From positions 1-19,891 of the forward strand of contig CAVKQI010000038.1 in assembly GCA_963658405.1 (NCBI GenBank): a DNA stretch of 19,891 nucleotides, written 5' to 3'. Shown here piece by piece: positions 1-6,438 of the stretch (positions are counted from its first letter, which is position 1; each line of letters begins with the position of its first letter). Made by a program: the position numbers and the translations under genes. Below the pieces are notes generated by a model. The model searched no databases, was not told the DNA's origin, and was given only the letters and a program-made list of their open reading frames with translations. The stretch comes from CAG-791 sp963658405 (GTDB lineage: Bacteria > Bacillota > Clostridia > Lachnospirales > Lachnospiraceae).

Positions 1-483
1 TAGGCTTCTATCGACTGTATCTGTTTGCAGATCTTAGACTGGTGATTGCCGATTACTGAATTACAAGCTGTTAGTTATGGATTATTGCGTACTGATAGCT
101 GATTTCATTTTATCAGTTCCGATCACCTCTGTCTGTGCGCATGACCACATTTTAACAGAGGTTTTACAGCAGACATCGATAGAAAACCGTCTGCATTTCT
201 GAAGCCGATTCGAAGATTGCCGAATCATATATCTGCTGTATCGTTTTCAAATAAAATCGTTATGTAATTGCGGTATGCTTGGAGAATATAATCAAAGCAG
301 ACCTTGCGGCTGTAAGCGCGGTTGGATTTTGGTTTTACAGATATTTTACCGGGTGATACACTATCCTGGAGAGACTTAAGACAACAGACAGAGTACAGTA
401 TATGCGCCTGCCAGGGGCATGGCGCAGTCCGGTATCAACCGGGAGTACCAAATTCTGCCCCAACATCGGATAATGAGGTAAAG
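1..483. other. AT-rich non-coding region with small stem-loops
   Basis: No convincing coding frame lies here. An open frame from 322 runs into the downstream gene, but its first 54 codons have no ribosome binding site or family-like sequence. Three short perfect inverted repeats are visible: ACTGATA (91-97) with TATCAGT (111-117), ACCTCTGT (125-132) with ACAGAGGT (155-162), and GCAGAC (169-174) with GTCTGC (189-194). The second is followed by TTTT and could be a weak terminator for a gene left of the window. A TATAAT box lies at 287-292 without a good -35 partner, so it is only a possible promoter for the gene at 484. Confidence 0.4.
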
Positions 484-2202
484 ATGAATACAAAGACCAA
501 AGTAAAAGGAGCACCGGCCGCCCGGCAGGAGCAATCTCACAAGGAGCACGGACTGCAGAAGTATATCCCCTGGCTGGTTCTGGGGGCGACCTACCTGGTG
601 GTGCTGATGATCCAGTTCGTCTATATGAGACACTGCCTCGACAGTGATATGTCCTCGGAGATGGTGCTGGCGAACCTGCTGAATAAGGAAGGAAAGTTCC
701 TTTCCACCAACTGGTATTATTCCACGGAGCTGCGGGTATTTTGTGAGCAGATCTTCTTTAAGCTGGGACTGTGGCTCTTCCCTACCCACTGGAGACTGGC
801 CAGATTGACCGCCCAGGCCCTGCTGATGGCCGTGATGACCGGCGCCTTTCTGTTTTGCGCGAAGCAGCTGCAGCTGGGGAAATGGGGCATCTACGGGGCA
901 GCGGCCCTGCTTTGCCCCTTTGGCTACTGGTATACCTTCCATTGCATATTCGGCGGCTTTTACATGGTCCATATCTTCTTTGCCGTCCTGATCCTGGGAA
1001 TAATCTATGCGGTATACCGGGACGGAGAGAGCACGGAAGTAAATAAAGAAGGACGACTTTCCTCCCACTCCCTGGGAAAAATTCACCTCATCCTCCTGCT
1101 GGTGGTCTGCTTCTGCGCAGGACTGAACGGCCTTCGCATCCTTTTAAACCTCTTCGCGCCCCTGCTGGCAGCCTGCCTTTATGTCTATGGAAAAACTGCG
1201 CACCGGGAAGGGCGTTTCCCGGGACGGAAAGCAAAAGAGCTTCGCATACTGCTGATCACGGTCCTTGGGACAGCGGGGGCTGCGGCCGGCTATCTGGTAA
1301 ACAGGGAAGTGCTCTCAAATATCTACCATTTTGAGACCACGGAGCGGGAGTGGACCAGCCTGGATCTTTCCTCTCTGCTGCAGACCTGGAGCGATTTTCT
1401 CAGCCTCTTCGGCTATCCCATGGATCGCATCTGGAAGGTGGAAAATGAAGCCTACAGCAACCATCCAGTGGACCTGATTTCCCTGCAGGGGATGCTCAGC
1501 GCCTTTTCCCTGGTTTTGATCGGCCTATTGCTCTTTAGCTGCTGGCGACTGTGGAAGAGAAGAGAGAAGCTCACCTTCCTGCAGCGAATCACATGGATGC
1601 TGCTGCTGACATCAGCATTGATCAATGGCATTGTCTTTTCCTGGATGAACGGTCGGGGCGGCGGCAACGCCAGTTATTGGATTCCCGTAGTTCCCGTCTG
1701 CTTTCTGGTGATGGCTGTAGAGGCCCATACGGAAAATTACAGAATACGAAATGGGAAAAAGCTTGTGCTCACTGCTTTCCTGGTGACCATGCTCTGCTGC
1801 AGTGCAGAGACGATGATGCACTTTGTGACCTATCCCCCCAGAGCGCCAGAGGGCATCGAAGCCGTGGCAGACTGGTTGGAGGAGTCTTCCTGCCATCAGG
1901 GCTGCGCTACCTTCTGGAATGCCAATGTCATGACAGAGCTGACCAACGGAAAACTGGACGTGTGGGATATTGATGCCGAAACCCTGACCACCCATACCTG
2001 GCTGCAGAAGACCACCCACGATACACCACCCCAGGGGACTTTCTTCCTTCTGATCGACAGGGACGAAAGCGAGTACTTCCGTTACCTGGAAGAGAGTGGC
2101 AGAGAGCCTGTCTATGTGGACGGCTACGGCTGGCAGATCTATCTCTTTGACAGCTGGGACGAATTGATGACCCTGAAACAACAGGCGCAGCAAGACGCAT
2201 AA
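484..2202 (+). CDS. Polytopic membrane protein, GT-C glycosyltransferase-like
   Basis: Predicted 572-residue integral membrane protein of unknown substrate. The start at 484 is preferred over the longer open frame from 322 because GAGG lies about 8 bases upstream and a hydrophilic N-terminus runs straight into the first membrane segment. About ten to eleven hydrophobic helices are visible, near residues 27-47, 108-126, 134-150, 155-178, 199-236 (two), 254-272, 336-356, 367-387, 395-413 and 426-446. A soluble C-terminal tail of about 120 residues follows. The first extracytoplasmic loop carries an acidic DSD motif (53-55) soon after helix 1, a placement typical of GT-C transferases that use lipid-linked sugars. 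This is a fold-level resemblance, not a family assignment. The gene ends before a strong terminator and appears monocistronic. It could instead be an uncharacterised multi-TM protein without transferase activity. Confidence 0.7.
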   Translation: MNTKTKVKGAPAARQEQSHKEHGLQKYIPWLVLGATYLVVLMIQFVYMRHCLDSDMSSEMVLANLLNKEGKFLSTNWYYSTELRVFCEQIFFKLGLWLFPTHWRLARLTAQALLMAVMTGAFLFCAKQLQLGKWGIYGAAALLCPFGYWYTFHCIFGGFYMVHIFFAVLILGIIYAVYRDGESTEVNKEGRLSSHSLGKIHLILLLVVCFCAGLNGLRILLNLFAPLLAACLYVYGKTAHREGRFPGRKAKELRILLITVLGTAGAAAGYLVNREVLSNIYHFETTEREWTSLDLSSLLQTWSDFLSLFGYPMDRIWKVENEAYSNHPVDLISLQGMLSAFSLVLIGLLLFSCWRLWKRREKLTFLQRITWMLLLTSALINGIVFSWMNGRGGGNASYWIPVVPVCFLVMAVEAHTENYRIRNGKKLVLTAFLVTMLCCSAETMMHFVTYPPRAPEGIEAVADWLEESSCHQGCATFWNANVMTELTNGKLDVWDIDAETLTTHTWLQKTTHDTPPQGTFFLLIDRDESEYFRYLEESGREPVYVDGYGWQIYLFDSWDELMTLKQQAQQDA

Positions 2203-2243
2203 ACGCAGATGTTCAGGAACGTGAAAGTTTGTACTCCAATAAG

Positions 2244-2285
2244 AAGAGCCCTCGGTTTCATAAAACCGAGGGCTCTTTTATATAA
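2244..2285 (+). terminator. Strong (probably bidirectional) intrinsic terminator
   Basis: A perfect 15-bp stem (2244-2258 with 2263-2277) closes on a CATA loop and is followed by TTTATATAA on the + strand. It lies between the convergent membrane-protein gene and the - strand peptide gene, so it can serve both. A second small stem, AGCTGT with ACAGCT, follows at about 2284-2303. The same hairpin recurs 401 bases downstream as part of the tandem repeat. Confidence 0.88.
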
Positions 2286-2306
2286 GCTGTTCGTTTTACA
2301 GCTCTT

Positions 2307-2423
2307 TTATTTAGTTTTATTTCCGAAAATAGCATCTCTAAGCTTGACCATGCCATAAGCTAATCCAAAAACACTGCCCATAGTGCCGCCTACCAGTCCA
2401 ACTACTCCTAAAAAAGTTAACAT
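2307..2423 (-). CDS. Small glycine-rich hydrophobic peptide, copy 1 (38 aa)
   Basis: A 38-residue peptide of unknown function, MLTFLGVVGL at its N-terminus and ending GNKTK. It is one hydrophobic segment (about residues 4-27) with glycines at 6, 9, 12, 13, 16, 20 and 24, giving GxxxG-type helix-packing motifs, then a charged basic tail. AGGAG lies 7 bases before the ATG at 2423. The frame is open upstream to 2588, but comparison with copy 2 argues against a longer protein. Within the 38 codons, differences fall mostly at third positions (11 third, 5 first, 2 second). In the upstream 55 codons they are even (about 15, 13 and 14). This points to selection on the short peptide only. Possible roles are a type I toxin-like membrane peptide, a leaderless or two-peptide bacteriocin, or a small membrane regulator; none is proven. 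Confidence 0.72.
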   Translation of the reverse strand: MLTFLGVVGLVGGTMGSVFGLAYGMVKLRDAIFGNKTK

Positions 2424-2517
2424 AATCGTTCTCCTTTCTGATTGTACCGGCGTCTTTTGCCGAAGTATGTTTTGTGTTCCCACATCCAAGTGGTTGATTG
2501 CTTTTGATGGACTAATA

Positions 2518-2546
2518 ATAACAATCAAGGCGTAATAGAAGCGTAA
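2518..2546 (-). promoter_or_regulatory. Candidate promoter of peptide copy 1
   Basis: On the - strand, TTACGC (2541-2546) and TGTTAT (2518-2523) are 17 bases apart. The equivalent boxes are kept with the same 17-base spacing in repeat unit 2, although the spacer itself has diverged. Both boxes match the consensus only moderately. The -35 box overlaps an imperfect inverted repeat that is perfect in unit 2. The transcript leader would be about 85-90 bases. Confidence 0.4.
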
Positions 2547-2644
2547 CAGCAGATTATTACGGTACGAGATGCAACTGATGCGAGACATCTGTGACGGTTC
2601 GAGGCATGGCCGGGAGGCCAGGATGCAACACAGAAAACAATGAG

Positions 2645-2682
2645 AAGAGCCCTCGGTTTCATAAAACCGAAGGCTCTTCTAT
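2645..2682 (-). terminator. Hairpin terminator downstream of peptide copy 2
   Basis: A 15-bp stem with a CATA loop and a single C-A mismatch at the seventh pair. It lies downstream of the - strand peptide gene ending at 2709 and just before the conserved upstream block of unit 1, so it would separate the two peptide transcripts. The - strand run after the stem is CTCTTCTCATTG, a modest U-tract. Confidence 0.65.
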
Positions 2683-2708
2683 ATAAGCTGTTCATTTTTG
2701 CAGCTCTT

Positions 2709-2828
2709 TTATTTTGTTTTCTTGTCTCCGAAAAGAAAATCGTTGAGCTTGACTATACCATAGGCTAATCCAAAAACACCTCCCATGGTGCCGCCTACCA
2801 GTCCAACTACGCCTAAAATTGTTAACAT
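2709..2828 (-). CDS. Small glycine-rich hydrophobic peptide, copy 2 (39 aa)
   Basis: Paralogue of the peptide at 2307-2423, identical at 31 of 38 aligned residues with one extra lysine near the C-terminus (tail GDKKTK). It has the same hydrophobic glycine-zipper core and GxxxG spacing. An ATG at 2834 is also in frame, but it is only one base from the AGGAGA ribosome binding site and is ATT in copy 1, so 2828 (7-base spacing) is the better start. Eight codons differ synonymously between the copies and most replacements are conservative (F/I, M/I, I/L, S/G, N/D). It lies divergent to the peptidase gene at 3155. Function is unknown; a membrane-active peptide is the simplest reading. Confidence 0.72.
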   Translation of the reverse strand: MLTILGVVGLVGGTMGGVFGLAYGIVKLNDFLFGDKKTK

Positions 2829-2922
2829 AATCATTCTCCTTTCTGGTTGTGTCGGCATTGTCTGCCGTCGTTTGATATATTTCTCCACGTCCAGGTGGTT
2901 GTTTGCTTTCGATGAACTGAGG

Positions 2923-2951
2923 ATAACAGGAAGACTGTACTTAAACCGTAA
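2923..2951 (-). promoter_or_regulatory. Candidate promoter of peptide copy 2
   Basis: TTACGG (2946-2951) and TGTTAT (2923-2928) on the - strand, 17 bases apart, mirror the pair in unit 1. The -35 box is embedded in a perfect 10-bp inverted repeat (2945-2968), consistent with repressor or activator binding at this promoter. Confidence 0.4.
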
Positions 2952-2968
2952 CAGCGAACTGTTACGGT
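2945..2968. promoter_or_regulatory. Perfect inverted repeat, operator-like
   Basis: ACCGTAACAG (2945-2954), CGAA spacer, CTGTTACGGT (2959-2968). The two arms are perfectly complementary. The equivalent in unit 1 (about 2541-2563) keeps CGTAA/TTACG but has lost pairing at two positions. It could be a protein-binding operator over the peptide promoter or an RNA hairpin. Confidence 0.5.
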
Positions 2969-3063
2969 GCGTGATGCAACTGATGCGAGACATCTGTGCC
3001 GGCTCGGGGCATGGCCGGGAGGCCAAGATGTATCACAGAAACTTTATAAATATCTTTTACTTC

Positions 3064-3092
3064 TTGACATAAAAAAAATACAATGCTAGTAT
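3064..3092 (+). promoter_or_regulatory. Promoter of the M20 peptidase gene
   Basis: A perfect -35 TTGACA (3064-3069), a 17-base A-rich spacer, and -10 TAGTAT (3087-3092) preceded by TG to form an extended -10. The leader to the ATG at 3155 would be about 55-60 bases. It faces away from the peptide genes. Confidence 0.75.
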
Positions 3093-3100
3093 TCATACTA
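3087..3100. promoter_or_regulatory. Palindrome overlapping the -10 box
   Basis: TAGTAT-TC-ATACTA is a perfect 6-bp inverted repeat with a 2-base centre. It covers the -10 element and start region of the peptidase promoter. The position suits a dimeric repressor; the regulator is not identifiable from the window. Confidence 0.45.
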
Positions 3101-3154
3101 ATCATGTAGGATAACCTAGAATTCACGATGTAAATTTAGAAGAGGGAGAGAACA

Positions 3155-4333
3155 ATGGCATCAAAAGCAGAGGATGTTGAATATACAGTGCATAGATCAG
3201 AAAGTCCGAATCAGGAGGACCTCATCAACCAGTCCCGCCTCCTCCACACCTTCTGCAGCCTGGCCGAGATCGACAGCGAAAGCTTCCATGAGCGTCAGAT
3301 GGCCGACATCCTCCGGGAAAAACTGAAAGCCCTGGGCGGAGAGCAGATCACCGAGGACGACGCCGGTGAGAAACTATCCGGCAATGCCGGCAACCTCTAT
3401 GCCTACTTCCCCGGCACCCTGCCGGGAGACCCCCTGCTCTTCTCCGGCCATATGGATACCGTGGCCCCGGGAAACGGCAAGAAGATCATCGTGCAGGAAG
3501 ACGGCAGGATCACCAGCGCCGGCGATACCGTGCTGGGGGCAGACGACCTGGCCGGCGTCGCCTCCATCCTCGAAGCCCTGCAGACCCTGGATGAGAAGAA
3601 GATCCCCCGGCGCAGCGTAGAAGTGCTGCTGCCCGTGGCAGAGGAAGCCTATACCCAGGGCAGCCGCCTCTTTGATTATACAAAGATCAGATCCAGAGAA
3701 GCCTACGTACTGGACATCAGCGGTCCCACCGGAAAAGCCTCCCTGCGCGAGCCCACCCTTCTCTCCTTCAAACTGACCTTTCAGGGAAAGGCAGCCCATG
3801 CGGGATTTGCACCGGAGGAGGGCATCAACGCCGGACAGATGGCGGGCAGGTTCCTGGGCAGCTGCAGCCAGGGGCGCATCGATGCGGAGACTACCTTAAA
3901 TATCGGCCTGTTCCGGGGCGGCAGCGGCACCAACGTGGTGCCGGCCCAGGTGATCCTGGAGGGAGAGATCCGAAGCTACGTCCACGAAAAGGCCCTGAAC
4001 CTGTTGGAAACCGTAAAGCAGCAAGCCCAGGAGGCGGCGAAAGCCTACGGCGGCACCTGCCTGGCAGAGGCAAAGGAACACCTGCATGCCTATCACATAG
4101 AAGAAGACGATCCTGTCGTACAGCGCTTCTTGCAGGCCTGTAAGGCGCTGGGACTGCCCGGCGCCCTGACAGAGACCTTCGGCGGGAGCGACAACAACAG
4201 CTTCCTGCAGCATGGCCTTCGGGGTATCGTGCTCTCCTGCGGCATGCAGCAGGTGCATACCACCGGAGAATATATCCGCACCGAGGACCTGGTCCATGCG
4301 GCAAGGCTGACAGCGGCGCTGATGCAGCTGTAA
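3155..4333 (+). CDS. M20 family metallopeptidase, PepT-like
   Basis: 392-residue cytoplasmic dinuclear-zinc aminopeptidase-type enzyme of the M20 family, closest in layout to the tripeptide peptidase T group. Visible motifs are HMD (99-101, first metal His and catalytic Asp), GADDLAG (129-135, bridging Asp), the EE pair (163-164, general base and metal ligand), Asp 187 in VLDISG, the dimerisation-domain motif GKAAHAG (211-217), and the late metal His 368 in QQVHTTGEY. All expected catalytic residues are present and the length is normal. The ATG at 3155 follows GGGAG with good spacing. The gene has its own promoter with a palindrome over the -10, and is divergent from the duplicated peptide genes. 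Likely role is oligopeptide breakdown; any link to the neighbouring peptides is inference. Confidence 0.88.
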   Translation: MASKAEDVEYTVHRSESPNQEDLINQSRLLHTFCSLAEIDSESFHERQMADILREKLKALGGEQITEDDAGEKLSGNAGNLYAYFPGTLPGDPLLFSGHMDTVAPGNGKKIIVQEDGRITSAGDTVLGADDLAGVASILEALQTLDEKKIPRRSVEVLLPVAEEAYTQGSRLFDYTKIRSREAYVLDISGPTGKASLREPTLLSFKLTFQGKAAHAGFAPEEGINAGQMAGRFLGSCSQGRIDAETTLNIGLFRGGSGTNVVPAQVILEGEIRSYVHEKALNLLETVKQQAQEAAKAYGGTCLAEAKEHLHAYHIEEDDPVVQRFLQACKALGLPGALTETFGGSDNNSFLQHGLRGIVLSCGMQQVHTTGEYIRTEDLVHAARLTAALMQL

Positions 4334-4379
4334 AAGCGAAAAGTAAGGGAAAAGGATCCACGGAAAATGCCCTCATCCG

Positions 4380-4408
4380 TTGACGTGGGGGCAGATCAAG
4401 TATATGAT
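4380..4408 (+). promoter_or_regulatory. Promoter of potABCD
   Basis: TTGACG (4380-4385), a 17-base spacer and TATGAT (4403-4408); each box differs from the sigma-A consensus at one position. The leader to potA is about 115-120 bases. No HTH regulator gene, common in front of clostridial pot operons, is present. Confidence 0.65.
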
Positions 4409-4532
4409 GAATTGCAATGCGTTAAAGTGTCAGAGAGACGGCGCAGCAGGCAGACTGTCATGGAAAAGAGACCATGCACAGATCGGCCGCAGACAAGGAT
4501 GATTGGGTGCATTCATGCATGAGGAGACGGCA

Positions 4533-5513
4533 ATGAGTGAGATTATTCTGGAATTAAAAGATCTTACAAAGAGTTTCGGAGATACTTCTGTTTTAAAGGG
4601 ATTGAACATACAGATACAGAAAGGGGAGTTCGTGACGCTGCTGGGCTCCTCCGGCTGCGGCAAGACCACCACCCTGCGGATCATCGCAGGCCTGGAGGAG
4701 CCGGATACCGGCGAGGTGCTGTTAAACGGAAAGGACATCACCGGCCTGGACCCGAACCACCGGAACGTCAATACCGTTTTCCAGAGTTATGCCCTTTTTC
4801 CCTATATGAATGTGGAAAAGAACATCGGCTACGGCCTGAAGCTGCGGAAAACGCCCAAAGACGAGATTCACCGCAAGGTCCGGGAGATGCTGCAGATGGT
4901 GCAGCTGGAGGGCTATGAAAAGCGTATGCCCGACGAACTCTCCGGCGGACAGCGCCAGCGTGTGGCCATCGCCAGAGCCGTAGTGAACCAGCCGGAGGTA
5001 CTGCTTTTGGATGAGCCGCTGGGCGCGTTGGATCTAAAGCTTCGCCGGCAGATGCAGCTGGAGCTCAAAAAGCTGCAGAAGCGCCTGGGCATCACCTTCA
5101 TCTATATCACCCATGACCAGGAAGAGGCCATCAATATGTCAGACCGCATCGTGGTCATGCGAAACGGCGTCTTTGAACAGGTGGGCACACCCAATGAGAT
5201 CTATTACCATCCGCAGACCAGCTACGTGGCAGACTTTGTGGGAAATGCCAATATCTACCGGGAAAACGGCCGGGTCTATGCCATCCGCAGTGAAAATGTG
5301 CTGATGGAAAATGAGCCGGAGTGCCGGCTGGATGCGGTGGTAGAGGAAAAGAGCTTTGCCGGCGGACAGCTCCGGGTGCAGCTGCGGCTGCCGGACGGCC
5401 AGCAGATCATCGCCAGCCGCTACGGCATCGACTACGAGATCACCCCCGGAGAGCATCGGAAGATCGGCTGGAAGAGTGAGAATGCTGCGGAGGTACGGGA
5501 CAATGGCATCTGA
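4533..5513 (+). CDS. potA: Spermidine/putrescine ABC transporter ATP-binding protein PotA
   Basis: 326-residue ATPase subunit of the polyamine importer; it drives uptake through PotB-PotC on the cytoplasmic face. Visible motifs are Walker A GSSGCGKT (38-45), Q-loop within FQSYALFPY, signature LSGGQRQR, Walker B LLLDEPLGALD and the H-loop ITHDQEEA. A short C-terminal regulatory (TOBE-like) region follows. The start at 4533 is chosen because GAGGAG lies 6 bases upstream; in-frame ATG 4515 and TTG 4503 lack a suitable site. The 3' end overlaps potB by 11 bases, indicating translational coupling. The region after about residue 240 is somewhat shorter than in E. coli PotA (378 residues), as is common in Firmicutes. 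Substrate assignment rests on the PotABCD gene set. Confidence 0.93.
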   Translation: MSEIILELKDLTKSFGDTSVLKGLNIQIQKGEFVTLLGSSGCGKTTTLRIIAGLEEPDTGEVLLNGKDITGLDPNHRNVNTVFQSYALFPYMNVEKNIGYGLKLRKTPKDEIHRKVREMLQMVQLEGYEKRMPDELSGGQRQRVAIARAVVNQPEVLLLDEPLGALDLKLRRQMQLELKKLQKRLGITFIYITHDQEEAINMSDRIVVMRNGVFEQVGTPNEIYYHPQTSYVADFVGNANIYRENGRVYAIRSENVLMENEPECRLDAVVEEKSFAGGQLRVQLRLPDGQQIIASRYGIDYEITPGEHRKIGWKSENAAEVRDNGI

Positions 5514-6438
5514 GAAAACCGCAGAAACAGAAATGGAAAAGACGAAAGAACAGACAGGAACGGGCGCAGCCTCCGGCTTTCGGAAATCCGGAAGGAAGAA
5601 AAAGGACTGGCTGCTGCTGATCCCCATCTATCTTTTCACGCTGATCTTTGTCTTTGCCCCTTTGCTCTATATGGTCTTTTTAAGCTTTATGTCCAGAGCG
5701 GAAGTATGGGGCTATGTGCCGGAATTTACCCTGGCCAATTACAAGCGGATCCTGGAGCCTCTGTATCTGGAGACTTTTGTGGACTCCCTGAAGCTGGCGC
5801 TGCTCTCCACCGCCTGCATTGTGCTGGTGGGTTATCCCTTCGGCTATTATATGGCCAGAATGAGCGCAAAGTGGAAGAAGCGGATGATGTTCCTTCTGAT
5901 GCTTCCCTTCTGGACCAGCTCCCTGATCCGGTTAAACGGCTGGATCATCGTCTTTCGCAGCAACGGCGTGCTGGATAAGATCCTGATGGGACTGCACATT
6001 ACGGACAGCCCCTTAAAGCTTCTCTACACCTATCCGGCGGTGCTGGTGGGCATGATCTACGTCCTGCTCCCGTTCATGATCCTCTCCGTCTATTCCAGCG
6101 CGGAAAAGATGGATTGGTCCCTGGTGGAGGCTTCCCGGGATCTGGGCGCTACCGGCCGTCAGGCCTTTTTTTCCATCACCTTCGTGCATACCCTGCCGGG
6201 ACTTTTATCCGGGACCATCCTGACCTTTGTGCCTTCCATGGGCCTTTTCTTTATCGCGGATATCCTGGGCGGCAATAAGATCGTGCTGGTGGGCAATGTG
6301 ATCCAGGAGCAGATGACCAAGGGCAGGAACATGCCTTTTGCAGCGGCCATGTCCGTCGTCCTGCTGGTACTGACGTCGCTGTTTATCAGCCTGTACCGAA
6401 GACTGACCAACAGCAGTGAACTGGAGGGCCTGTACTGA
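5503..6438 (+). CDS. potB: Spermidine/putrescine ABC transporter permease PotB
   Basis: 311-residue inner permease subunit. The start at 5503, inside the end of potA, is supported by GGAGG at 5489-5493; the frame is open further upstream only as a shadow of potA. It has an unusually long charged N-terminal cytoplasmic tail of about 34 residues rich in Glu, Lys and Thr, then six predicted membrane helices. The EAA coupling loop EASRDLGATG begins near residue 209 and would contact PotA. The stop codon overlaps the potC start by one base. It forms the heterodimeric channel with PotC. Confidence 0.93.
   Translation: MASEKTAETEMEKTKEQTGTGAASGFRKSGRKKKDWLLLIPIYLFTLIFVFAPLLYMVFLSFMSRAEVWGYVPEFTLANYKRILEPLYLETFVDSLKLALLSTACIVLVGYPFGYYMARMSAKWKKRMMFLLMLPFWTSSLIRLNGWIIVFRSNGVLDKILMGLHITDSPLKLLYTYPAVLVGMIYVLLPFMILSVYSSAEKMDWSLVEASRDLGATGRQAFFSITFVHTLPGLLSGTILTFVPSMGLFFIADILGGNKIVLVGNVIQEQMTKGRNMPFAAAMSVVLLVLTSLFISLYRRLTNSSELEGLY

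Larger units (their letters stand above)
2244..2638. repeat. Tandem repeat unit 1 (peptide module)
   Basis: First copy of a roughly 400-bp unit, adjacent to and collinear with the copy at 2645-3042. In order along the + strand it holds the 15-bp hairpin, a short AT-rich stretch, the - strand 38-codon peptide gene, a 165-base upstream stretch, and a highly conserved block (2566-2638) containing the palindrome TGGCC/GGCCA. By hand alignment the peptide codons are about 85% identical between copies and the 165 bases upstream of the start about 75%. The far-upstream block is nearly identical. No transposase or flanking target duplication was seen. Confidence 0.9.
2645..3042. repeat. Tandem repeat unit 2 (peptide module)
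   Basis: Second copy of the unit described at 2244-2638, offset by 401-405 bases. The hairpin keeps its 15-bp arms (2645-2659 with 2664-2678), with one C-A mismatch. The peptide gene has one extra lysine codon. The upstream 165 bases align to copy 1 without gaps, and the distal block (2971-3042) is the best conserved part. Many synonymous differences show that the duplication is old and both copies have been maintained. Confidence 0.9.

Noticed and set aside
322..483. N-terminal extension of the membrane-protein gene
   Set aside because: No ribosome binding site at 322 and non-family-like composition; the ATG at 484 has GAGG upstream and precedes the first helix.
376..1086. 236-codon - strand open frame at the start of the membrane-protein gene
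   Set aside because: It is antisense to hydrophobic helices of the + strand gene, and its composition is typical of a shadow frame.
2424..2588. Long version of peptide gene 1 (93 aa)
   Set aside because: Differences between the two repeat copies show no third-position bias in this stretch, and the ribosome binding site is at the short start.
4503..4532. Alternative TTG (4503) and ATG (4515) starts of potA
   Set aside because: Neither has a properly spaced Shine-Dalgarno; GAGGAG sits 6 bases before the ATG at 4533.
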